Below, piece after piece: positions 28,067 through 36,192 of a stretch of DNA of 64,000 bases. The translations under genes were made by a program, and so were the position numbers. The DNA is taken from the NCBI RefSeq assembly GCF_002407065.1, contig NZ_CP023564.1:3100001-3164000 (forward strand). The letters are read 5' to 3'. The first letter of the stretch is position 1; each line of letters starts with the position of its first letter. This DNA comes from Brachybacterium ginsengisoli. Lineage in GTDB: Bacteria; Actinomycetota; Actinomycetes; Actinomycetales; Dermabacteraceae. The notes below the pieces were generated by a model, which worked only from the letters and a program-made list of their open reading frames with translations, was not told the DNA's origin and searched no databases.

Positions 28067-28546
28067 TCAGCGGCCGGTGCGAGGGGCTCCGCGCAGGAGC
28101 AGCGCCGCCAGCTCCGCGACGAGGCCGCAGACCACGCCGACCATGACGCCTGTGACCAGGCTCGACAGCACTGCCGCGCCGCGGATCACGATCGCGTGGG
28201 CCAGGGGCGGGAGGTCGGCGAGGTTCCCGCCCAGACGCGGTCCCGGCCCGGGGAAGGACGCGCCCCACAGCAGCTGGTGGCACAGGGCCAGCAGCACGCC
28301 GTAGGCGGCGCCGATCACGAGCAGGGTCAGCAGCGGCCGCGGCACCCTCACCAGGAGGGCCGACCCGATCCAGAGCAGCACCGGCACGAACACCAGCAGC
28401 GCGTTGGCGAGGCTCCCGGGCTGCAGCACCCCGAGGTCGTGGAGGATCACGCGGGGCACACCCAGCAGGGCGAGGCCCAGGACCGCCGGGACGGAGAGGC
28501 CGAGGGGACGACGGGCGGGCGCGGGGGCAGTGGTCATCGCGTTCAT
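28067..28546 (-). CDS. Small integral membrane protein (paralogue of upstream neighbour)
   Basis: 159 aa with four hydrophobic segments; no family recognised. It shares with the upstream protein the opening PxVLGLA and the core RPLLTLLVIGAAYGVLLAL (RPLPTLVLVGLAYGVLALA in the neighbour), so the two appear to be tandem duplicates. The ATG overlaps the neighbour's stop (ATGA). It lies between two two-component systems, convergent to the first. Confidence 0.6.
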   Translation of the reverse strand: MNAMTTAPAPARRPLGLSVPAVLGLALLGVPRVILHDLGVLQPGSLANALLVFVPVLLWIGSALLVRVPRPLLTLLVIGAAYGVLLALCHQLLWGASFPGPGPRLGGNLADLPPLAHAIVIRGAAVLSSLVTGVMVGVVCGLVAELAALLLRGAPRTGR

Positions 28547-28971
28547 CGCCCGCTCACCCCGCGGCCGCGCTGGACCAGCAGCGCCAGCAGCCCGGCGATC
28601 AGTCCCCACAGCGCATTGACCAGCAGCATCGGCACGATGGCGAGGGGGTTCGCGAGCGGTCCGGAGAGGTGCCCCAGCAGCAGGGGCGAGAGGATCCCGC
28701 TGAGGGCGAGGGCGAGGACGCCGTAGGCGAGACCGACGAGGACCAGGGTGGGCAGAGGGCGAGCCACCCGGCCGATCCCCACCACCGCCACCCAGAGGGC
28801 CGTGATGACCGCCGTCCAGGCCAGCGGCACCACCGGTCCGGGATCGAGGGCGAGCTGGTCGAGGACGACGTTGGTCACCGGTCGCGCGAGGGCGATCACG
28901 GCGAGGCCCAGGATGACGGGCCAGGACAGGGCTGCGGCGGAACGGGGTGGAGGAGTCTGTGCAGAGATCAT
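28543..28971 (-). CDS. Small integral membrane protein, first of a tandem pair
   Basis: 142 aa with four hydrophobic segments and a basic C-terminus (VQRGRGVSGR); no family recognised. The start is ATG 28971, with TAGCGT 7 nt upstream (28984-28979), so it could be leaderless; GAGGAC is a weak ribosome site. It is divergent from sensor kinase 2 and translationally coupled to its paralogue. A substrate or partner of the adjacent two-component system is conceivable. Confidence 0.6.
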   Translation of the reverse strand: MISAQTPPPRSAAALSWPVILGLAVIALARPVTNVVLDQLALDPGPVVPLAWTAVITALWVAVVGIGRVARPLPTLVLVGLAYGVLALALSGILSPLLLGHLSGPLANPLAIVPMLLVNALWGLIAGLLALLVQRGRGVSGR

Positions 28972-29112
28972 GTCCTCGACGCTAGGCATCGGGCTCGGCC
29001 ACGACATCCGCCCGTGGGAGCCGCCGCCGTCGCGCCCGGGCGAGGGCACGGTACGTCGGGAGGCGACATCGGCCCCCTCCTCGGGACGCAGGTGGCCGGG
29101 GCCGCGGCCTCC

Positions 29113-29118
29113 TAGGCT
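29113..29118 (+). promoter_or_regulatory. -10 box of a leaderless transcript (sensor kinase 2)
   Basis: TAGGCT lies exactly 6 nt before ATG 29125, with only GAGCAG between them. This places the transcription start on the start codon. Confidence 0.6.
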
Positions 29119-29124
29119 GAGCAG

Positions 29125-30285
29125 ATGACCGCCGACGCATCGCGCTCCGCGCCCTGGGTGGGCGACGTCGTGCTCGCGCTCGCCGTCGCCGTGCTGCTGT
29201 CGGCCGTGCTCACCGTCTCGCAGGCGGCCGGGGGCCTGCCGCCGAGCCCGTGGGCCTATCTGGTCGTCACCGGTGTCGGTGCGCTGCTGCTGGCCCGCCG
29301 ACGTGCGCCGGTGGTGGTGCTCGCCCTCAGCGTGCTCGGCACCTTCGTGTACTACAGCCTCGAGCTGCCGGCGATCGGGGTGGCGCTGCCGGTGGTGGCG
29401 GCCCTGTACTCCGCCGCGGAGCAGGGGCGCACCCGCTGGGCCGTCGCCGGCGGCGCGGTGATGTTCCTCGTGGCGCTCGTGTTCCGGCTCCGCGACGATC
29501 CCCAGCCGCTGGGCACCCTGCTCGGCACCGATGCCGCCACGAACCTGGGCCTGCTCGCCGCCGCGATCGCGCTGGGCTCCGCCGTGCGCTCCCACCGGGT
29601 GCGCAGCGAGCAGCAGGCGGAGATCGGACGGCTCCGGGCCCAGCAGGACCGGCGTGAGGAGCACGAACGGCTCTCGCGCGAGCTCCACGACACCGTGGGC
29701 CATGCGCTGTCGGTGATCTCCCTGCACACGGGGGTCGCGGCCGACGCCGTCGGGCACGACGATGCGGCCGCGCGGGCCGCGCTCGGCCAGGTGCGCGCGC
29801 AGACCACCGACACGCTGCGGGAGCTGCGCGCCATGGTGCGTCTGCTGCGCACCGCGGAGGGCGAGGAGCAGGAGGGGAGGCGGCAGGTCCGCACCCTGGC
29901 GGAGGTCCCTGCCCTGCTGGAGCCCGCCCGGGCCGCCGGGGTGGAGATCCGCCGCCGGATCGAGGTCGAGGCCGGGCAGCTCTCCCCCGCGGTGGACGCG
30001 GCCGCGTACCGCCTCGTGCAGGAGGCGGTCACCAACACGCTGCGCCATGCCCGCGCGCGCACGCTCGAGGTCACCGCCCACCTGGAGGGCGAGCAGCTGC
30101 TGCTCGTCATCGCCGACGACGGGCACGGCGCCGGCCCTGCGGCGCAGGACGGCCACGGGATCGCGGGGATGCGCGAGCGGGCCCGGCTGCTCGGCGGGGA
30201 GCTCGACATCGACTCGCCCGCGACCGGCGGATGGACGGTGACGGCGAGGCTCCCGGCCCGGCTCACCACGAAGGAGGACCCATGA
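29125..30285 (+). CDS. Two-component sensor histidine kinase 2 (HisKA_3)
   Basis: 386 aa: hydrophobic N-terminal half, then REEHERLSRELHDTVGHALSVIS with phosphoacceptor H188, and a HATPase with N-box VQEAVTNTLRHA and G-boxes ADDGHG and GHGIAGMRERARLLGG. It is paralogous to the kinase at 26181. The stop overlaps the response regulator start (ATGA). The absence of a sizeable extracytoplasmic loop suggests intramembrane sensing, as in DesK/LiaS-like kinases. Confidence 0.94.
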   Translation: MTADASRSAPWVGDVVLALAVAVLLSAVLTVSQAAGGLPPSPWAYLVVTGVGALLLARRRAPVVVLALSVLGTFVYYSLELPAIGVALPVVAALYSAAEQGRTRWAVAGGAVMFLVALVFRLRDDPQPLGTLLGTDAATNLGLLAAAIALGSAVRSHRVRSEQQAEIGRLRAQQDRREEHERLSRELHDTVGHALSVISLHTGVAADAVGHDDAAARAALGQVRAQTTDTLRELRAMVRLLRTAEGEEQEGRRQVRTLAEVPALLEPARAAGVEIRRRIEVEAGQLSPAVDAAAYRLVQEAVTNTLRHARARTLEVTAHLEGEQLLLVIADDGHGAGPAAQDGHGIAGMRERARLLGGELDIDSPATGGWTVTARLPARLTTKEDP

Positions 30286-30950
30286 TCCGGGTGGTGCTGG
30301 TGGACGACCAGGAGCTGGTGCGCGCCGGTCTGCGCGGACTCGCCCGGCGCGACGGCGACATCGAGGTGGTGGGCGAGGCGGCCGACGGGCGGGCCGGGCT
30401 GGAGCGGGTGCGGGAGCTGCGCCCCGATGTGGTGCTGATGGACATCCGCATGCCGCACCTGGACGGCATCGCCGCGACCGCCCGGATCGCCGGGGACCCT
30501 GCGCTCGACTCCGTGCGGGTCATCGTGCTGACCACCTTCGACGAGGACGAGGACGTGCTCGCGGCGCTCCGTGCGGGCGCCGCCGGGTATCTCCTGAAGG
30601 ACGTCTCCCCCGAGGACCTGCGCGCCGCGATCCGGGTGGTCGCGGGCGGGGACTCGCTGCTCTCGCCGTCGGTCACCACCACGGTGCTCGGCCAGCTCGG
30701 CGCCGGGAGGGCGGCGCGCATCGACCCCGCTCTGCTGGAGGGGCTGACCCCGCGCGAGCGGGAGGTGCTCGCCCTCGTGGGGCGCGGGATGTCCAACGCC
30801 GAGATCGGCGAGGCCCTGACCCTCTCCCCCGCCACCGCCCGCACCTACGTGAGCCGACTGCTGGCGAAGCTCGGCGCCCGGGACCGCTCCCGCCTGGTGG
30901 TGATCGCCTACGAATCAGGTCTCGTCACCCCGGGAGATCACGCGCCCTGA
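30282..30950 (+). CDS. NarL/LuxR-family response regulator 2
   Basis: 222 aa. Receiver with LVDDQ, phosphoacceptor D54 in VLMDIRMPHLDG, LLKDVSPEDL switch region, and a LuxR HTH (LTPREREVLALVGRGMSNAE, then TARTYVSRLLAKLGARDR). AAGGAGG precedes the ATG. It is followed 230 nt later by a DHA2 exporter gene in the same direction, which could be a target. The 229-nt gap shows no further gene. Confidence 0.94.
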   Translation: MIRVVLVDDQELVRAGLRGLARRDGDIEVVGEAADGRAGLERVRELRPDVVLMDIRMPHLDGIAATARIAGDPALDSVRVIVLTTFDEDEDVLAALRAGAAGYLLKDVSPEDLRAAIRVVAGGDSLLSPSVTTTVLGQLGAGRAARIDPALLEGLTPREREVLALVGRGMSNAEIGEALTLSPATARTYVSRLLAKLGARDRSRLVVIAYESGLVTPGDHAP

Positions 30951-31179
30951 GCCGGTCGAGAAATCAGAGATCCTGCCGTCGCGCAAGGGGGTGAGGGGCA
31001 GGGCTCGGCGCGGGCTATCTCACCGTGACGAGAAGTGCCGCGCGTGAAAGGATCGGAGCGGTCGCGGATGGTGTCCGCCGACCCTCCGGAGGGTGACCCG
31101 ATCACTGTGCGGCCGAGCCGGCGCGCGCACGGGTTCCGGCCTTCTGGAACCTCGAGCAAGAAAGCACGCCACCCTGGTC

Positions 31180-32670
31180 ATGGCCATGCACACCCCCACC
31201 CCCACCGGAGAGCTCCCCGTCGTCCCGCAGCCGCGGCCGGCCGTCGATCCCGCGCCGCAGGGCGTGAAGGTCACACCGATCATCACCGTGCTGGTGGTCT
31301 CCGCCTTCGTGATGATCCTCAACGAGACCCTGCTGTCGGTCGCGCTGCCCAGCCTCATGGCGGATCTGTCGATCACCGCCGTCACGGCGCAGTGGCTGTC
31401 CACCGGCTTCATGCTGACGATGGCCGTGGTCATCCCGACCACCGGCTTCCTCATGAAGCGCCTGTCGGTGCGACAGGTGTTCACGACCGCCATGGGCCTG
31501 TTCCTGGTCGGCACCGCGGTCGCGATGGTCTCCCCCACCTTCCCGCTGCTGCTGGGCGCCCGCGTGGTGCAGGCCGCCGGCACCGCGATGGTGCTGCCGC
31601 TGCTGATGACCACGATCCTCGCGCTGGTGCCGATCCGCTCGCGCGGCCTCGTGATGGGCCTGGTGGGAGTCGTCATCTCGGCGGCGCCCGCGATCGGCCC
31701 GTCGGCCTCGGGCTTCATCCTCCAGCACTGGACCTGGCACGCCCTGTTCCTCATGATGCTGCCGATCATCGTGGTCGCGCTGGTCGTCGGCCTGCTCTTC
31801 ATGCGCAACTACACCGAGCCCCAGAAGGTGCGCCTGGACGGCCTCTCCGTGGTGCTCTCCGCGATCGGGTTCGGCGGCCTCATCTACGCCCTCGCCTCGA
31901 TCAGCCAGATCGTGGCCGGCCCCAACCGGGCGATCCCGCTGGTGGTCGCGGCGGTGGGCCTGCTCTCCCTCGCCGCGTTCACCATGCGCCAGCTGCGCAT
32001 GCTCGCCCGCGACGAGGAGCCGCTGCTGGACCTGCGCCCGCTGCGCGTGCGGACCTTCACCGTCTCGGTGCTCGTGATCCTGATGGGCTTCGCGACCATG
32101 CTCGGCACGGTCGTCGCGCTGCCGCTGTACATGACGGACTCGCTGGGCCTGGACACGCTCACCATCGGGCTGACGATGCTTCCCGGTGCGGCCGCCTCGG
32201 GCCTGCTGGGCCCCGCGATCGGCGCCCTCTACGACCGGGTTGGCGCCCGCCCGATCGTGGTGCCGGGCATCGCGATCATGGCCGCCGTGAACTGGCTGTC
32301 GGTGTTCCTGCTCGACGAGCACGCCACGGTGGGCCTGATCGTCGCGCTGAACATCCCTCTCGGGATCGGCATGGCGATGGTGATGACCCCGCTGCTGACC
32401 CTGTCCCTGGGCTCGCTGCCCCGTTCGCTGTACGGCCACGGCTCGGCGATCCTCAACACCCTCCAGCAGCTCGCCGGAGCGCTGGGCACCGCGGTGTTCA
32501 TCGCGATGCTGAGCCTCGGCGCGGTGCTCGCCTCGGGCACGGGCGTCTCGGCGCAGGCCGCGCAGGCCACCGGTGCGAGCTGGGCCTTCGTGTTCGGCGG
32601 TGTGATCACCACGGCCGCGGTCGTGCTGGCCAGCACGCTGAAGCAGACCCCGGCGGAGGTCGAGGCCTGA
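31180..32670 (+). CDS. DHA2-family MFS multidrug exporter
   Basis: 496 aa with about 14 TM segments, as in EmrB/QacA-type drug:proton antiporters. Visible are the motif D1 region (LNETLLSVALPSLMADL), motif C-like GPSASGFILQHWTWHALF and a long 14-TM topology. Start is ambiguous: ATG 31180 and ATG 31186 both lack a strong ribosome site. It sits downstream of the second two-component system and ends at a strong convergent terminator. Substrate unknown. Confidence 0.88.
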   Translation: MAMHTPTPTGELPVVPQPRPAVDPAPQGVKVTPIITVLVVSAFVMILNETLLSVALPSLMADLSITAVTAQWLSTGFMLTMAVVIPTTGFLMKRLSVRQVFTTAMGLFLVGTAVAMVSPTFPLLLGARVVQAAGTAMVLPLLMTTILALVPIRSRGLVMGLVGVVISAAPAIGPSASGFILQHWTWHALFLMMLPIIVVALVVGLLFMRNYTEPQKVRLDGLSVVLSAIGFGGLIYALASISQIVAGPNRAIPLVVAAVGLLSLAAFTMRQLRMLARDEEPLLDLRPLRVRTFTVSVLVILMGFATMLGTVVALPLYMTDSLGLDTLTIGLTMLPGAAASGLLGPAIGALYDRVGARPIVVPGIAIMAAVNWLSVFLLDEHATVGLIVALNIPLGIGMAMVMTPLLTLSLGSLPRSLYGHGSAILNTLQQLAGALGTAVFIAMLSLGAVLASGTGVSAQAAQATGASWAFVFGGVITTAAVVLASTLKQTPAEVEA

Positions 32671-32680
32671 TCCACCCGTC

Positions 32681-32730
32681 GACGCCGGCGTGACCACGCC
32701 CCGCAGCTGCGGGGAGGTCACGCCGGCGTC
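32681..32730. terminator. Bidirectional hairpin terminator between DHA2 and VOC genes
   Basis: GACGCCGGCGTGACC (32681-32695) pairs perfectly with GGTCACGCCGGCGTC (32716-32730). The loop contains a second palindrome, CCCCGCAGCTGCGGGG (32699-32714). The element lies between two convergent genes; no U-tract follows on either strand, as is common in high-GC actinobacteria. Confidence 0.8.
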
Positions 32731-32747
32731 GTCGTCCGTGCGGGCGC

Positions 32748-33116
32748 TCAGTCCACCGGGGCCAGGCGGATCCGGTTCCCGTCGGGGTCGGCGATCACGG
32801 AGGTGCGGCCGAAGGCGGCGTCATGCGGCTCCTCGAGCACGGTGACCCCGAGCGCCGCCCAGGCGCGGTGCTGCTCCTCGATCGCCTCCGGGCCCCCCGG
32901 CAGGCACAGCACCACCTCGCTGGTGCGCGTCGGCTGCCCGTCGAGGGCGTCGACATGCCCGCTCCACAGGGCGAGCTCGGTCCCGCCGTCGAGGGTGAAC
33001 GAGGCGAAGCCGGGGCCGGGGAGGGCGGAGGGTTCGATGGCGAAGATCTGTCGGTAGAAGTCGACGGTGCGCGCCACCTCGGTGACATAGACGATGAACA
33101 TGTTCGGGCTGGTCAC
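32748..33116 (-). CDS. VOC-family (glyoxalase/bleomycin-resistance fold) protein
   Basis: 122 aa single VOC module from a GTG start with AGGAGA upstream: FIVYVTEVARTVDFYRQIF, a mid beta-strand FTLDGGTELALW, and IADPDGNRIRLAPVD at the C-terminus. Such proteins bind metals and act as dioxygenases, isomerases or drug-binding proteins; the function here is undetermined. Divergent from a WYL regulator, which may control it. Confidence 0.85.
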   Translation of the reverse strand: MTSPNMFIVYVTEVARTVDFYRQIFAIEPSALPGPGFASFTLDGGTELALWSGHVDALDGQPTRTSEVVLCLPGGPEAIEEQHRAWAALGVTVLEEPHDAAFGRTSVIADPDGNRIRLAPVD

Positions 33117-33226
33117 GGGAGGTTCTCCTGGGTATCGGTGATGTCGTGCCTCCAGTCTGGAATCGGAACGCGACAGCCCTGTGTCGGTGTTTCCGAGGAG
33201 ATCTGGAACCGGTGGTGCGCCGGGCC

Positions 33227-33232
33227 TAGGCT
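33227..33232 (+). promoter_or_regulatory. -10 box of a leaderless transcript (WYL regulator)
   Basis: TAGGCT is exactly 6 nt upstream of ATG 33239, and no Shine-Dalgarno is present between them. Confidence 0.6.
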
Positions 33233-33238
33233 GGGCCG

Positions 33239-33940
33239 ATGCGCCGTAGCGAACGACACCACGCCCTGCTCGACGTGCTGCGCACCAACGCGGAGCGGCC
33301 GGTCTCCGTGCCGCGCCTGGCCGAGCGCTTCGCGGTGAGCACCCGCACCATCGAACGCGATCTCGCCGCGCTGCAGTCCGCCGGCGTCCCCCTCTATGCC
33401 GAGCCCGGCCGACGCGGCGGGTATGCGATCCGTCGCGACTACTCCCTGCCGCCGCTGGCCTTCACCCTCGCCGAGGCGAGCGCGGTCACCGCCGGGCTGA
33501 GCATCATGATGGGCTCGCCGTTCGCGGGCGAAGCCCAGCAGGCGCTGGACAAGGTGCTCGGGGCGATGCCGCCCGATCGTCGGCGGCGGGCCCGCGCGCT
33601 GGCGGGCCGGGTCGCCGCGCAGGCTCCCGAGACGCCCACAGCCCCCTCGATCGCGCAGGTGGTGCGGGAGGTGGTCGAGGATCGTCGGGTGGTCGAGATC
33701 GAGTACCTCGCCCGGGACACCGAGGAACCGACACGTCGGGCCGTCGAGCCGCTGGGGCTGATCACGGTGCGCGGCGCCTGGATCCTGGTGGGCTGGTGCC
33801 GGCTGCGCGATGCGGTGCGTGGCTTCCGCACCGACCGGATCCTGGCCATCCTGGCCACGCCCGAGGTCCCGCCCGAGCGCACGCCGGATCCCCTGATCGC
33901 CGACCTCGCCCGCTGGGACTTCCGCGGGGTGGACCGATGA
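33239..33940 (+). CDS. WYL-domain (YafY-type) transcriptional regulator
   Basis: 233 aa: N-terminal HTH_11 (RPVSVPRLAERFAVSTRTIERDLAAL) with GRRGGYAI wing, a helical linker, and the WYL domain from about 140 (VVEIEYLARDTE, VEPLGLITVRGAWILVGWCRLRDAVRGFRTDRI). WYL domains bind nucleic acids or nucleotide ligands. The stop overlaps the downstream P-loop kinase start (ATGA). Probably regulates the divergent VOC gene. Confidence 0.93.
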   Translation: MRRSERHHALLDVLRTNAERPVSVPRLAERFAVSTRTIERDLAALQSAGVPLYAEPGRRGGYAIRRDYSLPPLAFTLAEASAVTAGLSIMMGSPFAGEAQQALDKVLGAMPPDRRRRARALAGRVAAQAPETPTAPSIAQVVREVVEDRRVVEIEYLARDTEEPTRRAVEPLGLITVRGAWILVGWCRLRDAVRGFRTDRILAILATPEVPPERTPDPLIADLARWDFRGVDR

Positions 33941-34404
33941 GCCGGGTGATCTTCCTGTGCGGGCCGGCGGGGTCCGGGAAGTCCACCCTCGCGCGCCGCT
34001 TCGAGGCCGACGGGATGGTGCGGCTGTCCGTGGACGCCGAGGCCTGGGCGCGAGGCCATCGCACGATGCCGCTGCCCGAGGCGGCCGGCGCCGAGATCGT
34101 CGCCGAGCTCGAACAGCGCCTGCTCGCGTTCGTGCGCGCCGGCCAGGACGTCGTGCTGGACCTGTCGTTCTGGTCCCGCGAGATGCGGGATCGCTGGCGG
34201 GAGCTGCTGCTCCCGACGGGCGTGGTGCCCGAGATCGTGCAGGCGGTGGCCTCTCGGGAGACGGTGCTCGCCCGGCTCGAGGCGCGGGCGGCGGAGCACT
34301 CCGACGACTTCCGCCTGCCGCGCGAGCTCGCGGAGCTGTACTTCGACCACTTCGAGCCGCCGACGGAGGAGGAGGGACCGCTCACCGTGGTGCGCACGGA
34401 CTGA
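33937..34404 (+). CDS. P-loop ATP-binding protein, zeta-toxin/chloramphenicol-phosphotransferase-like kinase
   Basis: 155 aa. Walker A is FLCGPAGSGKST (residues 6-17); a nucleotide-monophosphate-kinase-type fold follows, with the acceptor loop DVVLDLSFWSREMRDRWREL and a lid region R-rich stretch (ETVLARLEARAAEH). Phosphorylation of a small molecule is likely, substrate unknown. It is translationally coupled to the WYL regulator (4-nt overlap), and there is no antitoxin-like partner. Confidence 0.8.
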   Translation: MSRVIFLCGPAGSGKSTLARRFEADGMVRLSVDAEAWARGHRTMPLPEAAGAEIVAELEQRLLAFVRAGQDVVLDLSFWSREMRDRWRELLLPTGVVPEIVQAVASRETVLARLEARAAEHSDDFRLPRELAELYFDHFEPPTEEEGPLTVVRTD

Positions 34405-34431
34405 GGGGGTGGTCGGCCACAGCGCGCTGGA

Positions 34432-35325
34432 TCAACCCGTCAGTCCGAGCTCCTCGGCGACGTCGCGCACGCGCTCTCGATCCCCTCCGCGCAGCCCGAG
34501 CAGGGGGCGCGGCAGGCAGGGCGCCTCGACCAGGCCGAGGTGCTCGGCGAGCGTCGCGGCGACGCGGAGGCTGCCGTGCTCGGCGACCAGGTCCCACAGC
34601 GGGGCCAACCGGTCCGAGGCGGCGAGGGCGTCGGCCGTCCTCCCCTCGAGCGCCGGCCGTGCGATGGCGGTCATCGCCTGCGGGATCGTGCCGCCGAGGG
34701 CGGTGAACCAGGCGTCGCAGCCGGCGAGCAGACCGGCGGCGGCGAACCCGTCCCCGGAGATACCGATCCGCACGTGCTCGGGGAGGACGGCGCGGAGGGC
34801 CTGCACGCGCTCGCGGGCGGCATCCGCTCCCCCGGCGATCGGCGGGATCTTCAGGGCGCCCACGTGCGGGAGGTGGGCGATGTGCGCGTGGAGCTCGAGG
34901 GAGAAGGTGACGTGCGTGGTGGCGGGGTTGTCGTAGACGACGAGCGGCACCGAGAGCTCGGCGGTGACGTCCTCGTAGAGCCCGGCGACGTCGTCCGGGG
35001 TGAGGGCCTGATAGCTGACGGGCGCGAGCATCACCGCGTCGGCACCGGCGGCCTGCGCGTCGGCGGCGAGCGCGAGCACCTGCGAGGTGCGCAGCGCGCC
35101 GATGCCGACGATGACGGGGACGCCCGCCGCATGCTCGATCGTGGTCTCGACGACGGCGCGGCGCTCCGCCCGATCGAGGTAGGCGTAGGACCCGGTGGAG
35201 CCGAGAGCTCCGATCGAGTCCGCTCCGGCGTCGACGAGGCGGTCGATCAGACCCCCGTACGCGCCGAGATCGACCCGGTCGTCGCGGATCGGGGTGAGCG
35301 GGAAGGTGCTGAGGCCGGTGAACAT
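34432..35325 (-). CDS. Dihydrodipicolinate synthase/N-acetylneuraminate lyase family protein
   Basis: 297 aa TIM-barrel aldolase of class I. The Schiff-base lysine is K159 in GALKIPP and the conserved tyrosine is Y131 in VYDNPATT; the GSTGSY phosphate/carboxylate loop (42-47) replaces the classic GTTGE. The ATG follows AAGGAG. It stands alone, so its acceptor (aspartate semialdehyde, a sugar acid or a sialic-acid-like substrate) is unclear; divergence of the GTTGE loop argues against true DapA. Confidence 0.85.
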   Translation of the reverse strand: MFTGLSTFPLTPIRDDRVDLGAYGGLIDRLVDAGADSIGALGSTGSYAYLDRAERRAVVETTIEHAAGVPVIVGIGALRTSQVLALAADAQAAGADAVMLAPVSYQALTPDDVAGLYEDVTAELSVPLVVYDNPATTHVTFSLELHAHIAHLPHVGALKIPPIAGGADAARERVQALRAVLPEHVRIGISGDGFAAAGLLAGCDAWFTALGGTIPQAMTAIARPALEGRTADALAASDRLAPLWDLVAEHGSLRVAATLAEHLGLVEAPCLPRPLLGLRGGDRERVRDVAEELGLTG

Positions 35326-35357
35326 GCGGGGCTCCTTGCGGGGGCGGGGGTCGGGGA

Positions 35358-36149
35358 TCAGCGGAACCAGCGGGGGCGGCGGACGGGCTCGACCGGTGGT
35401 ATCAGTGTGCGCGGGGTCCAGTCGTCGGCCCAGGGGCCGGCGCTGATCTGCGCCGAGACCGTCACCCGCTCGTCGTCGCTGCTCAGCGAGCCGCCGAAGG
35501 AGGTGCGCTGGCTCTCCGTCCCGGGGCTCAGCGTGACCTCGAAGGAGCCGTCGACGATCGAGAGGATCGTGGAGTCGAGGGCCTCGAGCAGGTCGGCGGA
35601 ACCGGAGTCACAGGCGTCGCAGCCGCAGTCAGGGACGGTCTCGACCGGGACGATGGGCTCGCCGAGACCGATGACGAGTCCGGGCAGTTGGGCGTCGGCC
35701 CCGGTGAGGTCGGTGCTGCCGGTCGCGTCGTCGGGCGCGGTGCGCAGGAGGGTCAGGGGCTGGGCACCCGGCCGACGAGGGCGCAGCACGGTCGCACGAT
35801 GGCGCGCGGTGAGCGGCTCGATCAGCCAGGGCAGCGACGCGCCGTCCGCGATCTCAGCGGCGTCGGCCCAGCCGCGGGCGAAGAGCACCTGCGTCCAGGC
35901 GTCGGCCCGCGCCCAGAGGATCCGGTACTTGCCGGGGGCCAGGCAGCGGCTGTACTCCTCCTCAAGGGCGTCGCGCCAGTCGCCGTCCGGCCCGTCGTGC
36001 GGGTCCTCCCAGCCGGGGGTGCCCGCGGCGGTCTCGGCGAAGGCCGTCTCGACCGCGTCGAGCAGGTCCAGCAGCTCCCGGCTGAACGGCTCGTCCTGCT
36101 CGGAGGAGGGGCGATGTGCATCCCACCAGGTCGGAGCGTTCGTGGTCAT
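35358..36149 (-). CDS. Conserved hypothetical protein, possibly DUF6226
   Basis: 263 aa soluble protein, no catalytic motif recognised. It has an acidic N-terminal helical half and a conserved-looking VPDCGCDACDSGSADLLEALDS segment (three cysteines) that recalls the actinobacterial DUF6226 family; this match is from memory and uncertain. The C-terminal PPVEPVRRPRWFR is basic. TACCGT lies exactly 6 nt before the ATG (36161-36156), so it is probably leaderless. No clear operon partner. Confidence 0.65.
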   Translation of the reverse strand: MTTNAPTWWDAHRPSSEQDEPFSRELLDLLDAVETAFAETAAGTPGWEDPHDGPDGDWRDALEEEYSRCLAPGKYRILWARADAWTQVLFARGWADAAEIADGASLPWLIEPLTARHRATVLRPRRPGAQPLTLLRTAPDDATGSTDLTGADAQLPGLVIGLGEPIVPVETVPDCGCDACDSGSADLLEALDSTILSIVDGSFEVTLSPGTESQRTSFGGSLSSDDERVTVSAQISAGPWADDWTPRTLIPPVEPVRRPRWFR

Positions 36150-36192
36150 GGACCGACGGTACTGCGGCTGGCACCGTGACGTCGCCGGGATA

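Noticed and set aside
30951-31179. Possible small gene or riboswitch in the gap before the DHA2 exporter
   Set aside because: No conserved RNA motif, no ribosome site with a coherent short frame; only a CCCTCCGGAGGG palindrome without a loop.
33937-34404. Zeta-toxin of a toxin-antitoxin pair with the WYL gene as antitoxin
   Set aside because: WYL regulators are not known antitoxins for zeta kinases, and the kinase lacks visible zeta-specific UDP-GlcNAc motifs; treated as an unspecified P-loop kinase.
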